A DNA stretch of 64,000 bases from Cristatella mucedo (Eukaryota; Bryozoa; Phylactolaemata; Cristatellidae): assembly GCA_009760855.2 (NCBI GenBank), contig WPIO01000090.1:1039001-1103000 (forward strand), in the 5' to 3' direction. The stretch's first letter is position 1; each line of letters opens with the position of its first letter. Of the stretch, positions 46,346 to 56,479 are shown one piece after another. The notes beneath the pieces are model-generated. The model had not been told where the DNA came from. It saw nothing but the letters and a program-made list of their open reading frames with translations, and did no database searches. The position numbers and the translations under genes were made by a program.

Positions 46346-46964
46346 TCCAATTGTAAGAGCTAAGTAGACATTTTGAGGCAGTCACTTAAATTCTCCCCGT
46401 GCAAGTTGAATATCAACCCCAGTAGGGAACCCTCAATTGAGAAGGTTTGAAGCTGCTTCTAGGCTGAATGGCTCGGACGTTTGCCTTTTGCTGAATCGCC
46501 TATCGTAATCTCTACCAATCAGCCAGCCGACCAGTGTCAACTTACCATAGGCTTTCCGCGAATAAGCAAGCAGAGCTAAGTCAAACGTATTCCAGATTAT
46601 TGCTTGGATGCACTGGCGAAAGACTGATATCGGTTCCCGCAAGCTTATCTGTAAACAAACCGTGTGGATTCGCAAGCCAATATAATCCCAGCTCTTCAAG
46701 TCCAGGCTGAAGCCGGCCTTTTTTTAAATATTGAGTTTCGTTCAAGAATGTTATTCAATACTTTATAATTCAACTTTTATGCTGCCAAAGAGCCCCAATT
46801 TATTATCAGGAAACTGTGTTCAACACACTAGGACAGCAGAAGTTATGGAGACAACTACCTTGACAACTACCACAATAGAATTCTTGCTATTAAAAGTTCA
46901 ACTTAGCGTATCGACTCTGCCATTTACTTATTAGTCCGTTAGCTATCTTTTTTTGTGGATAATA
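46346..46964. other. nothing recognised
   Basis: Spacer with short frames only. Confidence 0.35.
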
Positions 46965-47945
46965 GTAATAATAATAATGCACTTGATAAAGCGCCCTCGG
47001 AGAACTTAATCTCTTTCTAGGCGCTTTACATTTGCTGCAAAGGGAAATGCAATTGAATGGTAAGTAAAATCATGCTTGAAAAACAAACAAAATGAATAAT
47101 ACGGTTAGGGGTGACATGCACAGGGTCAGCATGCAAATGTGGTTAGTGGCAGCATGCACAGTGTCAGCACGAATAAGCATATCAAGGACGAATCACAGGG
47201 ACCCAATAAATGCTGTCCTAAATAGGTGTGTTTTCAAGTTCCTTTGAAATGTGGTCAGGTCAGGTGATGTTCTGACGCAGGTCGGGAGGAAGTTCCAGGC
47301 TTTGGGAGCATTCGAACTAAATGCACGGTCTCCATAGGATTTAAGGTTTGTACGAGGTATTTCTAGACTGTTGGATTCCGAAAAGCGGGTGGTACGATGT
47401 TTGGCCTGATGGGGTAGTATATCTGACAGATAGGCTGGAGCCAAAGAATAAAGGGACCTAAAAGTGAGCGACAAAACCTTGAAGTCAATCCGTTGCTTGA
47501 CTGGTAGCCAGTGCAGGTCGGCGAGAAGTGGAGTAATGTGGCAACTGCGACGCTCACGACAGGCAAGCCTAGCTGCGGAGTTTGGCACCAGCTGCAATCG
47601 CCTGATCGCACATACTGGTAGGCCAGTAAGCAGCGAGTTGCAGAAGTCGAGACGGGATGTCACGAATGCATGGACCAACTTGGACGTGGTATCCTTATCT
47701 AAACAAGCCCGAATTTTAGCAATGTTATGAAGCTGAAAATAGGCGGATTTGACCATGGAGCTGATATGGTCGTCGAACGAGAGGTCGCTTTGGAATATGA
47801 CACCTAGATTTTGAGCTGATTCGACTGGAGATATACTGGCAGAGCCAATTTTGAGAGTCAGCCTTTCCAATCTCTGAATCACACTGGGTTTGCCCATAAC
47901 TAGTAAGTAAGTTTTATCATCGTTTAGTTGCGAAATGATCAAGCT
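46965..47945 (-). mobile_element. LINE-A 3' end with an open 249-codon frame
   Basis: (AAT)n, hairpin and UTR are followed on the minus strand by an uninterrupted frame (47942-47193). It covers the C-terminal third of the reverse transcriptase ORF: LNDDKTYLLVMGKP, VESAQNLGVMFQSDLSFDDH, LDKDTTSKLVHAFVTSRLDF, PRTNLKSYGDRAFSSNAPKA, then TFQRNLKTHLFRTAF. It lacks the catalytic core, so it is a 5'-truncated insertion, but an unusually young-looking one. Confidence 0.93.
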
Positions 47946-48479
47946 CTCAGTCGCATTCCATTTGCTCCTCTAAAGTGGGATTGTGCCTTTCCTTAACCGG
48001 ACCCCCTGGTTATTGTAATCACAATCCATGTTTCTATTCTTACGAAGCCTAGAACTCCCTTACGAATTGCACTATTGCATATCTGGCTTTATGAAAATGA
48101 GTAAAGGTAAAAAACATGCGTCTTACTTTTCAGCGTATTTTATGTGCCTGCCTAGAAAAATATTCCATGCACTCGGAGTGGCTGTAAAAGAAATTGATTT
48201 ATTTGTATAATCAATGAACCTAACATAGTCGTCTCTCTGTTTGTAGCTTCACTAAAACGGCGAGACTGAGCTAGTATTACGCTCGAGAATCGTCAAGAAT
48301 AGTGCACTATAAGCCAGCATGGCTTCCGAAGCTAATATCTATGTGACTCCATGTCACAAGACCAAGACTTAATGAGAAGCATGGGTGAGCCACAATAACA
48401 GTCGAGATAGTAAGTAATGGAGGAGGGCCGTCACAGAACGAACAGTAATCATGTGCCACAGCATGGCAGCATGAGAGCA
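47946..48479. other. nothing recognised
   Basis: Spacer. The plus frame at 48028-48210 has no motif. Confidence 0.35.
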
Positions 48480-48862
48480 TATCCATATACCTCAAATCCT
48501 CTGGAGATCGTGCCTTCAGTTCTTATGCTCTCGAAGCTTGGAACTCACTCCCAACTTATGTGACTACTCTCCTGACTTGATCACATTGAAAAAGAAACTA
48601 AAAATGCATCTATTTATTACAGCATTTAGTGGGTCCCTGTCATTCAACCTTTATGTGTTTATGCGTGCTGACACTGCAGGCTGCCTCTAACCGTATTTGC
48701 ATACTGACCCTTACATATCAACCCTAACTATGTTACTCTTGCTATTTATTGAGCACGCTACCGCTATCTGATCGTGCTTCATTTTCAGCAAATGTAAAGC
48801 GCCTAGAAAGAGATTGAGTTATTTGAGAGCGCTTTATCAAATGTATCATTGTTATTATTACT
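48480..48862 (+). mobile_element. LINE-A 3' end
   Basis: Starts at the coding end (ACCTCAAATCCTCTGGAGAT, the LKSFGDRAF block), then the UTR, hairpin and TCATTGTTATTATTACT. Confidence 0.87.
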
Positions 48863-49204
48863 AATCAAAATATGAACTCTTTGAAAATTCCATTGGAGCC
48901 CCAGTAAATTCTCTATAGTGGAAGCTTATAAATGACAGTACGATGCAGCGAGTCCATACACACCTGTAGAACACGAATAAAGCTAAAGCTCTGTTACCAG
49001 TGGTCTAGAGATAAAAGAAGGAAGCAGATAGTGCATTGTCCTTGGAATATCTTACAGAACTGTGAGGATCAATGTGATTGGTGAATTAGCTCAACTAGTT
49101 CCATCGACTGCCAGTTTTTACTAGATTTATAGAGCTGGTGCTCTTTCTATACCGTTACTAATTTCCTTGAGATTTCGTATGGCAGGTCCTCTTAACCCCG
49201 GTGA
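48863..49204. other. nothing recognised
   Basis: AT-leaning spacer. Confidence 0.35.
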
Positions 49205-49276
49205 TTTAACCTAGAGCCCACAGCAGCAGTAAGTGAATGACTAAGTGGTGGGGAGTGCTTAAAAAAGCCACTAAAG

Positions 49277-49984
49277 CAGTGGTTCTCAACCTTTGAGTCT
49301 CGAACCCTTTGGGACTCAAACGACCCTTTCGCAGGGGTGGCCTAAAACCATCGGAAAACACGCATTTCCACACTTTGCACACGATCATTTTTGTTTGGGG
49401 ATCGCCAAAACATGAGGAACTATATAAAGTGTCGCGGCATTAGGAAGGTTAATAATAATAATAATAATATTGCACTTGATAAAGCGCCCTCAGAGAACTT
49501 AATCTCTTTCTAGGCGCTTTACATTTGCTGCAAAGTGATACGCAATAGAATAGTAAGTAAAATCATGCTTGAAAAACAAACAAAATGAATAACATGGTTA
49601 GGGGTTACATGCACTGGGTCAGCATGCAAATGTGGTTAGTGGCAGCATGAACAGTGTCAGCACGCATAAGCACATCGAGGACGAATCACAAGGACCCACT
49701 AAATGCTGTCCTAAATAGGTATGTTTTTAAGTTTCTTTTAAATGTGGTCAGGTCAGGGGATGTTGTGATGCAGGTCGGGAGGGAGTTCCAGGCTGTGGGA
49801 GCATACGAGCTAAATGCACGGTCTCCAAAGAATTTAAGGTTTGTACGAGGTATTTCTAGACTGTTGGATTCCGAAAAGCGAGTGGTACGATGCTTTGCCT
49901 GATGGGGTAGTACATCTGAAAGGTAGGCTGGAGCCATAGAATGAAGAGACCTAAAAGTGAGCGACAAAAGGTTGAGAACCACTG
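49277..49984 (+). mobile_element. Non-autonomous hAT element (SPIN/URR1-like), split by a LINE-A
   Basis: Left end CAGTGGTTCTCAACC, right end GGTTGAGAACCACTG: perfect 15-bp inverted termini. Flanking 8-bp target duplication: CACTAAAG (49269-49276) and CACTAAGG (49985-49992), one mismatch. The interior keeps AACGACCCTTTCGCAGGGG, ACCATCGGAAAACAC and ACATGAGGAACTATAT, as I remember them from the SPIN/URR1 group of Charlie-type hAT elements. It has no transposase, so it must have been moved by an autonomous relative. Without the LINE-A insertion it is about 185 bp. Confidence 0.85.
49451..49967 (-). mobile_element. LINE-A inserted inside the hAT element
   Basis: The (AAT)n tail abuts AAGGTT at 49445-49450, and the other end abuts a second AAGGTT at 49968-49973: a 6-bp target duplication. 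The minus frame ends with the LINE-A block PRTNLKFFGDRAFSSYAPTA. 5'-truncated, about 517 bp. Confidence 0.92.
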
Positions 49985-50460
49985 CACTAAGGCATGTGTC
50001 GTAAATGGGCTTGTCCTTTTCTGTCAAGACTGGCGCGCGGCAGGTTGATAATTGTTCCGCGGATCAATAAAAAAAAATAAAAATACGGGCTTGAACAACG
50101 ACTAGAGAAGCCGTATTGCACTTCTGAGACAAAGGATTTTTGTGCTGCAATGAATTGCAGCCATCTATTTTCTCCTTGTAGTAGCTGCTCATGTTAAATC
50201 CTCGCCTCAGCTGTCCGAGAGAGAGGCGAGGAAAGCTTCGTAACACGTGCATCTGGATTCGTGCGACGATTGCATACGGTTTGCATGCGATTTGCTGCGA
50301 CGCATGCATCCGCGTCTATCTCTTTCTGCACATCCGTTCCAGCTGTCCTACGCTGTTTATGACAGCCGCAAGTAGTAGCGTCGTCACAATTATAACTGGC
50401 TTCGTGCGGCAGCCTCCGCCTGCTCCAATATCTTTAATAGCAGTTGCACTATATTAATTC

Positions 50461-50920
50461 CCTACGATTTTCTCAGTTGTTTCATTAGTTTTTAACATAG
50501 AAGCGAATACTGCCTCACCAGTACCACATCGAGGATAAGGTTCAAAAACCGATGCCTGAGAGTGTCGTTCGATCTCTTTGATAAGGATTTTCCACACGGG
50601 CTTTCGGGTGGAGGACAATCATTCGTTCACCACCGCCGTCGTCGTTGCAAGGGACAATCGCTAAGAAAGCTGGCTCACAAGTGCAGAAGCAAGTGTCACC
50701 GACAAATTGTCTTTTTACTATTTTTGGGCTTCTTAGATACAGCACCCATGGCGATCGAGTTTCCCGCTATCGCTGATAGCTTGCTACTGCCTCACTTTGA
50801 TTGCTAGGCTGAGGCCTAGCTATTGTCTCAAATGGAGCCACAAAGTGCGGTGCTACTACTAAATACACTCTACATAACATAGCTTTGCAAGATCTCAACG
50901 CGTTACTTAGTGGGTTGATC
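50461..50920. other. nothing recognised
   Basis: Spacer before the 17-bp satellite. The frame at 50562-50807 is basic with several His/Cys but shows no known motif. Confidence 0.3.
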
Positions 50921-51515
50921 CGCTCTAGAGGCCAATCCCCTCTAGAGGCTAATCCCGTCTAGAGGTCGATCCGCTCTAGAGGCTAATCACGTCTAGAGGC
51001 TGATCCTCTCTAGAGGCTAACCCTTTTTAGTGGCCAATCCCCTCTGGAGGCTAATCCCCTCTAGAGGCCAATCCCTTCTAGAGGCTAATCCCCTCTAGAG
51101 GCTAATCTCCTCTAGAGGCTAATTCCATCTAGAGGTTAATCTCCTCTAGAGGCTAATCCTCTCTAGTGGCCAATACCCTCTAGAGGCTAATCTCTTCTAG
51201 AGGCCAATCCCCTCTAGAGGCTAATCCCGCTAGAGGCTAATTCCCTCTAGAGGCCAATCCCTTCTAGAGGCTAATTCCCTTCTAGTGGCCAATCCTCTCT
51301 AGAGGCTAATCCCTTCTAGAGGCTAATCCCCTATAGAGGCTAATTCCCTCTAGAGGTCAATTCCCTCTAAAGGCTAATCTCCTCTAGAGGTCAATCCCCT
51401 CTAGTGGCAAATCCCCTCTAGAGGCTAATCCCCTCTAGAGGTTAATCCCCTCTAGAGGCTAACCCCCTCTAGTGGCTAATCCCGTCTAGATGCGAATCCC
51501 CTCTAGAAGCTGCTC
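50921..51515 (+). repeat. 17-bp palindromic minisatellite
   Basis: About 34 units of CTCTAGAGGCTAATCCC with substitutions (GGCTAATC or GGCCAATC, CTAGTGG, TTCTAGAGG). Each unit carries the palindrome CCTCTAGAGG, so potential small hairpins recur every 17 bp. It does not translate into a conserved peptide repeat. Confidence 0.97.
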
Positions 51516-51525
51516 TTTTCATTGC

Positions 51526-51572
51526 TTCGCCATCCGTGTGAAGCAACATTGTTGCTTCGTACGGATGTCGAA
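51526..51572. repeat. 47-bp near-perfect inverted repeat
   Basis: Left arm CATCCGTGTGAAGCAACA, right arm TGTTGCTTCGTACGGATG, with a one-base spacer and two mismatches in 18 bp; pairing can be extended by about five bases on each side. It sits just after the 17-bp satellite. It could be a hairpin or cruciform, or a tiny palindromic element. Confidence 0.9.
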
Positions 51573-52889
51573 AACCGGCCGAGTCTAAGTGGAATCAAGC
51601 ACTGTGTTATTATTTTAAGCTACTCTTCTTGAATATATCATAGAGGAAAATGGCCGCGTTAATACCAAACCAATGGTTCAGTCATTTACGACAGTACTAC
51701 TTATTTTTCTTTTTTACCGAGCTGGTCATTCCTGCTCCGAGACATCGAGCCGACGTCGAGCGACACCCAGCAACTTACATCGGCTCACCCCCAGTTTTAC
51801 GGATTGGACGCCCTACTGAGCGCTCCAGTGGCTCTAGAAGCCTGCAGAGAGCACCACTCTTCGTTTAGTAGTACACTGCAGTAAGTACGCATACGCCCAA
51901 TTGATTTATGGAACTGGAAGTTTCATTGCAGACCTTTCTCCTTCAGTATGTTCAGCAATTTGCCAATTTCAGCGTTTCCGGTAGGACTTTTAGTAAATTG
52001 AACGGTTCATTAAAAAATTTGCATCGAGCAAGCTCGCCAATGTGAGCTAAAGATTTTGAATCTTTCAGTTTTGGGAAGTTAGTGTTCTTCTGAAAGGATG
52101 CAAGCAGCAAACCTAGACGATCACCATGCGAGAGGGTAACTGGCTGCGTCAGCAACTCAGCAACAGCGTGGCCAGCAGTAACATTAAATTCATTTAAGAA
52201 AGTCTTGCGATCTTTGAAATAAATTCAATAACTGATAGGTTCAAATAAAATATCTATAAATAGGCGGAAGCTATCAAGTAATCCGCTCTCTGTAAGCAGC
52301 AGTCAACCGTCAGCGAACACAGAAAATTGACTCATTCGACGCCCTTGCATTATAAAATGGAATGTGAACAGTCACTATGTATGTATCTATGTATGTGTGT
52401 ACTCGATATTTGTACGTATGCACTATGTGTATTAGTAGATGCTGGTTAAATTCATAGGATATTGATGCAGGATTTTGGATATAACTGTTTTAGTTAACGA
52501 AGTGGCACAAAGCATTGTACATACCTGAGATCAATTGCCGAATACTCTCTTCAAAGTCAGTGATTATCACAAATAACGGCTAGAAAATAAGCACAAACAT
52601 TCCCTCAGTACTGCACCGCCAAAACCTACCTAGAGAATGGTTTACGTCAAACTCAACCACAACTACATAATTTAAAGGAAGCTCAGGAAAATTAACCAAA
52701 ACTTGGAATTTCTATGCATTACATGGAAGACCTGCAAGATTGCACGGCAGCTCAGGCTAGCTCGCCAGATCAGTAAGCAGACGTGAGCAGATGCTTTTTT
52801 TCCTGCCGTGATAAATAAGCGCCAGTCTGTCCGTTTTTAACAGTCAGTATTTAACTTGATGGATAGCGTGTCGTGACCTACATAACCCT
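51573..52889. other. nothing recognised
   Basis: Spacer with a short TATG/TGTA-rich run at 52378-52440. Confidence 0.4.
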
Positions 52890-53990
52890 GCAAGACGACC
52901 AATAACAACAGAAATCGTAATAGCAATACGTTTGCATAGGGCCCTAAGAGAGCTTAAATCTATTTCTAGGCCCTTTTCAAATGCTGTAAAGGAAGCATGA
53001 TCATGTGGTTAGTAATAGCGTGCACAATATCAAAGAGAATAACGTGGTTAGAGGTGACATGCACAAGGGTCAGCATGCAAAGGTTAGAAGCAGCATGCAG
53101 TGTCAGCACGCATAAGCCGTAATGACACACTAGATAAGGCGGTTGCTTTTCACGACCTCGGTCCTGAGGTCGTGGGTTCGATTCCTGCGGCGGGGCGATC
53201 CTTTATCGCCACTGCAAGCGGTGGTGAAAGCCGTAAAGGCACTTCTGTCGCTTCACAAAAAGAGGCTGTTTAAGCAGCTAGGATTCTTTAAGCACATTAA
53301 GAAAAATCGAAGAATCACAAGGATAAACCAAATGTGACGTATATATGTGTTTTTAGCCTCTTTCAGTGACTTCAATTCAGGTGTCATGGTGTCAGTCGGT
53401 AGTGAGTTCCAGGTTATGGGGGGATCGAACTAAAGACGCTGTCTTCAAAAGATTTTAGTTTCGTTCGAGGTGTAGCTAAGCGATCCGACTCAGAAACGCG
53501 GGCGGTACTACGTTATTTCTGATGGTAAGCTAAAGCGAAGACAGCGAAGATACATAAAAGTGAGCCACAGAAATCACATAAGTCGATAAGCAGCTTGACC
53601 GAGAGCACGCGCAGGTTGGCAAGAAGGGGTGTGATTCAGAAACTGCGACGCTCACTGCAGACAAGCCTGGCTGCTGCAGCGTTTTGCACCAACTGTCAGC
53701 GCCTGATTGCACAGTTCGGTAGGCCAGCAAGCAGTGAGTTACAGAAATCGGGATAAGATGTTAAAATATGAGCTAATTTTGGTGTAGCGCCCATGTCTAA
53801 AAAACCCGATTTCTAGCAGTACTATGCAGCTGCAAGTAGGCAGACGACCGTGGAAAAGATGTGATCCTCTAGTCCACGGTCACTTTGGAGTGGGACACGT
53901 AGATTTCGTGCATATGAGACAGGAGATGTGCTGGCAGAGTCCATTATAACGTTGGGATTTCCAAATTCTGTTTAAATGTGTAGAAAATTT
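52890..53990 (-). mobile_element. LINE-A 3' end, old, split by SINE-T2
   Basis: Antisense tail (GCCCTAAGAGAGCTTAAATC), UTR (GTGACATGCACAAGGGTCAG) and decayed coding part to about 53960 (CGGTAGGCCAGCAAGCAGTG, GTGATCCTCTAGTCCACGGT). SINE-T2 is inserted at 53110-53275. Confidence 0.85.
53110..53275 (+). mobile_element. SINE-T2
   Basis: Head with A-box-like GATAAGGCGGTTGC and B box GGTCGTGGGTTCGATTCC. The body ACTGCAAGCGGTGGTGAAAG, then CCGTAAAGGCAC, then AAAAAGAGGCTGTTT corresponds to the minus-strand copy at 816-967. Nested in LINE-A, so it moved after that LINE copy landed. Confidence 0.8.
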
Positions 53991-54674
53991 GACGTGCTTG
54001 AGGGTGGGGAGAGATCAGATCACATTTAAAAATGAGTGTCAAGTGCATAGAAGTGAAACCCTAGCTTTAGTTTGGTGATCACGTCGGGAAGAGAGAGTAT
54101 AAACTGTGAAAAGAAGCAGAGCAAGCACAGAGCTGCCCTGAGATATCTCATACTTCCAAGGTTCATCATAATACGAAATGTGCATGGCATCATCTTAAAA
54201 CTGAATGAGATGAACTATGCCTATGTTACTAGTAAAGCATGTCAATATGGTTAGCAATAGCGTATTCCCTTCTCCAGTGCATTTCACATCTGCCAAGAAA
54301 ACCTTTCCAAAAAGAAAGCTTGATTGTCTAACAGCGAAATCTGCTCATCCCATGCCGAGTTGCTACCATTTAAAAGGCATGCACGGCTGCTTATTAATTC
54401 TGTGTGTGTGCGGAATTCTTGAAATGCCTTTGCAAATGTAAGCTTCCTTGTTACAAAAAACCAGCCGAAGCGCTAAGGCTAGAAAGCCATTCAGAAAGAG
54501 TTAGAATTTTTTGGATGAGTGAATTCGTTACCTTCCGTAAGTGTTTGTCGCTCAATAAAATTTGAGGAAAATCATCTGTCACATCATATGAACAAGATGC
54601 GCAATACAAGAGATGGTACATATTCTTACATATCATTATTATATATCATTATTATCATCTGTAATAGAACTAAG
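53991..54674. other. nothing recognised
   Basis: Spacer. Confidence 0.35.
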
Positions 54675-54990
54675 ACTGCCGATCAGCATTTGCTTCATGG
54701 TCCTCATCTGTGGTTCAAAACCCTAATGTTGCTTCTAAATATCGTCCGGTAGCACGTATATAAGAACGGTAATTTATTATAAAGTTTCTAGATAAACTCC
54801 TTTGGAACATAATTATAAGCTTCACTGAGTGTATCATAATAGCAAGTTGGCCGGCCATCTTATTGCATCAGCTAGCTTGTATAGATTCCTTTGTACTGCT
54901 TCAGAGCTCTAGCTCATTTTCTGTGGGCAACTTCAGCTTGCGAAGTTGCTCAAGGCCGCTGCTACTAGGCATTACGTTAGTGGCAATGTA
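54675..54990 (+). mobile_element. Repeat E, second copy
   Basis: Matches the complement of 40499-40820. Shared words include TGGTCCTCATCTGTGGTTCA, CATAATTATAAGCTTCACTG and CAACTTCAGCTTGCGAAGTT. This copy lacks the ATT tail. The plus frame FVLLQSSSSFSVGNFSLRSC is preserved between copies, but so is most of the DNA. Confidence 0.7.
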
Positions 54991-55239
54991 CAAGTACCTC
55001 AGAGTACCCAGACAGTGGATTCCGCGATTCTCAACTTTCTACAGTGAACGAGATAAACTCTACTAAGGCTCTTCTGCAGCTATCTACAATGAGCCAGCTA
55101 AAAACGTCAGAGCTATTTTTTCATTATTAAGTTATTGAAATTTTTGTTAATGATAACGAAAGCAATATAAACACATTTGTACAGCTTTCTAACAGGTTAT
55201 TACGAGGTGAAGCTACAAGATTTGACGCTAAACGTGGAT

Positions 55240-55730
55240 GGTGCGGTGCTTAAGTGGGGAGTAGTTCTGATGGGTAGGCTGGAGCCAGAGAATAAAGGGA
55301 CCTAAAATTGAGTGACAGAACCTTGAAGTCGATACGCTGCTTGATTTGGAGCCAGTGCAGGTCTGCGAGTAATGGTGCGATGTGTCAACTGAGGAGCTCA
55401 CGACAGACAAGCCTAGCTGCAGAATTTGGCAACAATCGTAAATGCCTAATTTCACATGCTGTTACACCAATAAGAAGTGAATTACAGAAGTCGAGACGCG
55501 ATTTCACAAATGTGTGGGTCAATTTAGACGTAGTACCCCTGTCCAAGCAAGCCACGACTTTAGTAACTTCACGCGGCTGAAATTAGCCAGACTACTGTGG
55601 AGCTGATGCGGTCTTCCAATGAAAAGTCACTTAGGAATAGGACACCCAGCCTTTTTGCTAGTTCAGCAGGAGATATTCTGGCGGAGCTCATTTGAGCGGC
55701 AGGTTTTCAAAATTGTAAATCACCTTTGGT
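55240..55730 (-). mobile_element. LINE-A coding fragment without tail
   Basis: Antisense of the C-terminal reverse transcriptase region: GTAGGCTGGAGCCAGAGAAT, CTTGAAGTCGATACGCTGC, AGAAGTCGAGACGCGATTT, ending near GCAGGAGATATTCTGGCGGA. The 3' end of the element is missing. Confidence 0.82.
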
Positions 55731-56479
55731 TTGACCATACAATGTATGTTGGTTTTATCATCATTCAATACAAGAAAACTTGCTGCCATTCCTGCATGGA
55801 AGTTATCTGTACTTGCATCAATGGTGTGTAATGAATGTGGCGTGGTACAGGGCTTGGAGAGGTCACAGCAATGGTAAAAGTGACTGTCATCTGCATAGAA
55901 GTGATAGGCCTAGATTGTGCTAGGCGATCAAATCTCCAAGTGGGAGAGTGTCTACGAGATATTAATCTCTCTCTGGTCAGCTGAAATATGCAATTATAGA
56001 CGATTTTTAAAATATTAGTCACGGACTTTTGTATTGAATCGACGGGGAAGTAGAACTCTTCGTGGGCACTTTACAACGCTGGAAAGGAAGCATCGCTGGT
56101 TAGCGATATAAATGCACAAGTATAATTTTCTTCTCGATATAGAGCGCTTTCATGTGCCTTCGTGTTCGTTGCAGAATTCTTCCGAAAACCGAAGTTCTTG
56201 AGAACATCGTATACGGAAACGATACAGCAAAGACCTGTTTAAAGTTATTCTGATTGTTATTTGACCGTAGCACGTAAGAAATTACTTGCCTGTGGATATC
56301 TAAACGCTTATCGCTTCGGGCTTCTGGGTCTCCCACGCCGGCGGCTGCCTTAGCTAGGCCGGCGGGTAGTAACCTGCATGTTAGTTATGATCGTCAGCAG
56401 CTGTTATCGCTTCGTCATCGTAGATCAGATGCATTCCTAGATTTTAATGCTGTGGCTAAGATTCGTGAACTATGCATTA
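55731..56479 (-). mobile_element. Decayed LINE-A pieces and spacer
   Basis: 55731-55990 may be an eroded antisense continuation (TTGGTTTTATCATCATTCAA equals the NDDKT block). A decayed tail lies at 56035-56100 (GAACTCTTCGTGGGCACTTT, ACAACGCTGGAAAGGAAGCA). The rest shows nothing. Confidence 0.45.

Larger units (their letters stand above)
49205..50460 (+). pseudogene. Duplicated exon-like segment, copy 2, split by transposons
   Basis: 49205-49276 and 49985-50165 correspond to the intron-like part of 44976-45250 (shared words: AGTGAATGACTA, GGAGTGCTTAAAA, GGATCAATAAAA). An acceptor (TTTTCTCCTTGTAG) is followed by AAHVKSSPQLSEREARKAS, a stop, then HVHLDSCDDCIRFACDLLRR. The hAT element 49277-49984 lies inside the intron-like part. 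The copy is disrupted and I cannot name the protein. Confidence 0.45.

Noticed and set aside
50921-51515. CRISPR-like array
   Set aside because: A 17-bp tandem unit without unique spacers, in animal DNA.
53125-53200. tRNA gene on the plus strand
   Set aside because: Same reason: head of SINE-T2 nested in LINE-A.
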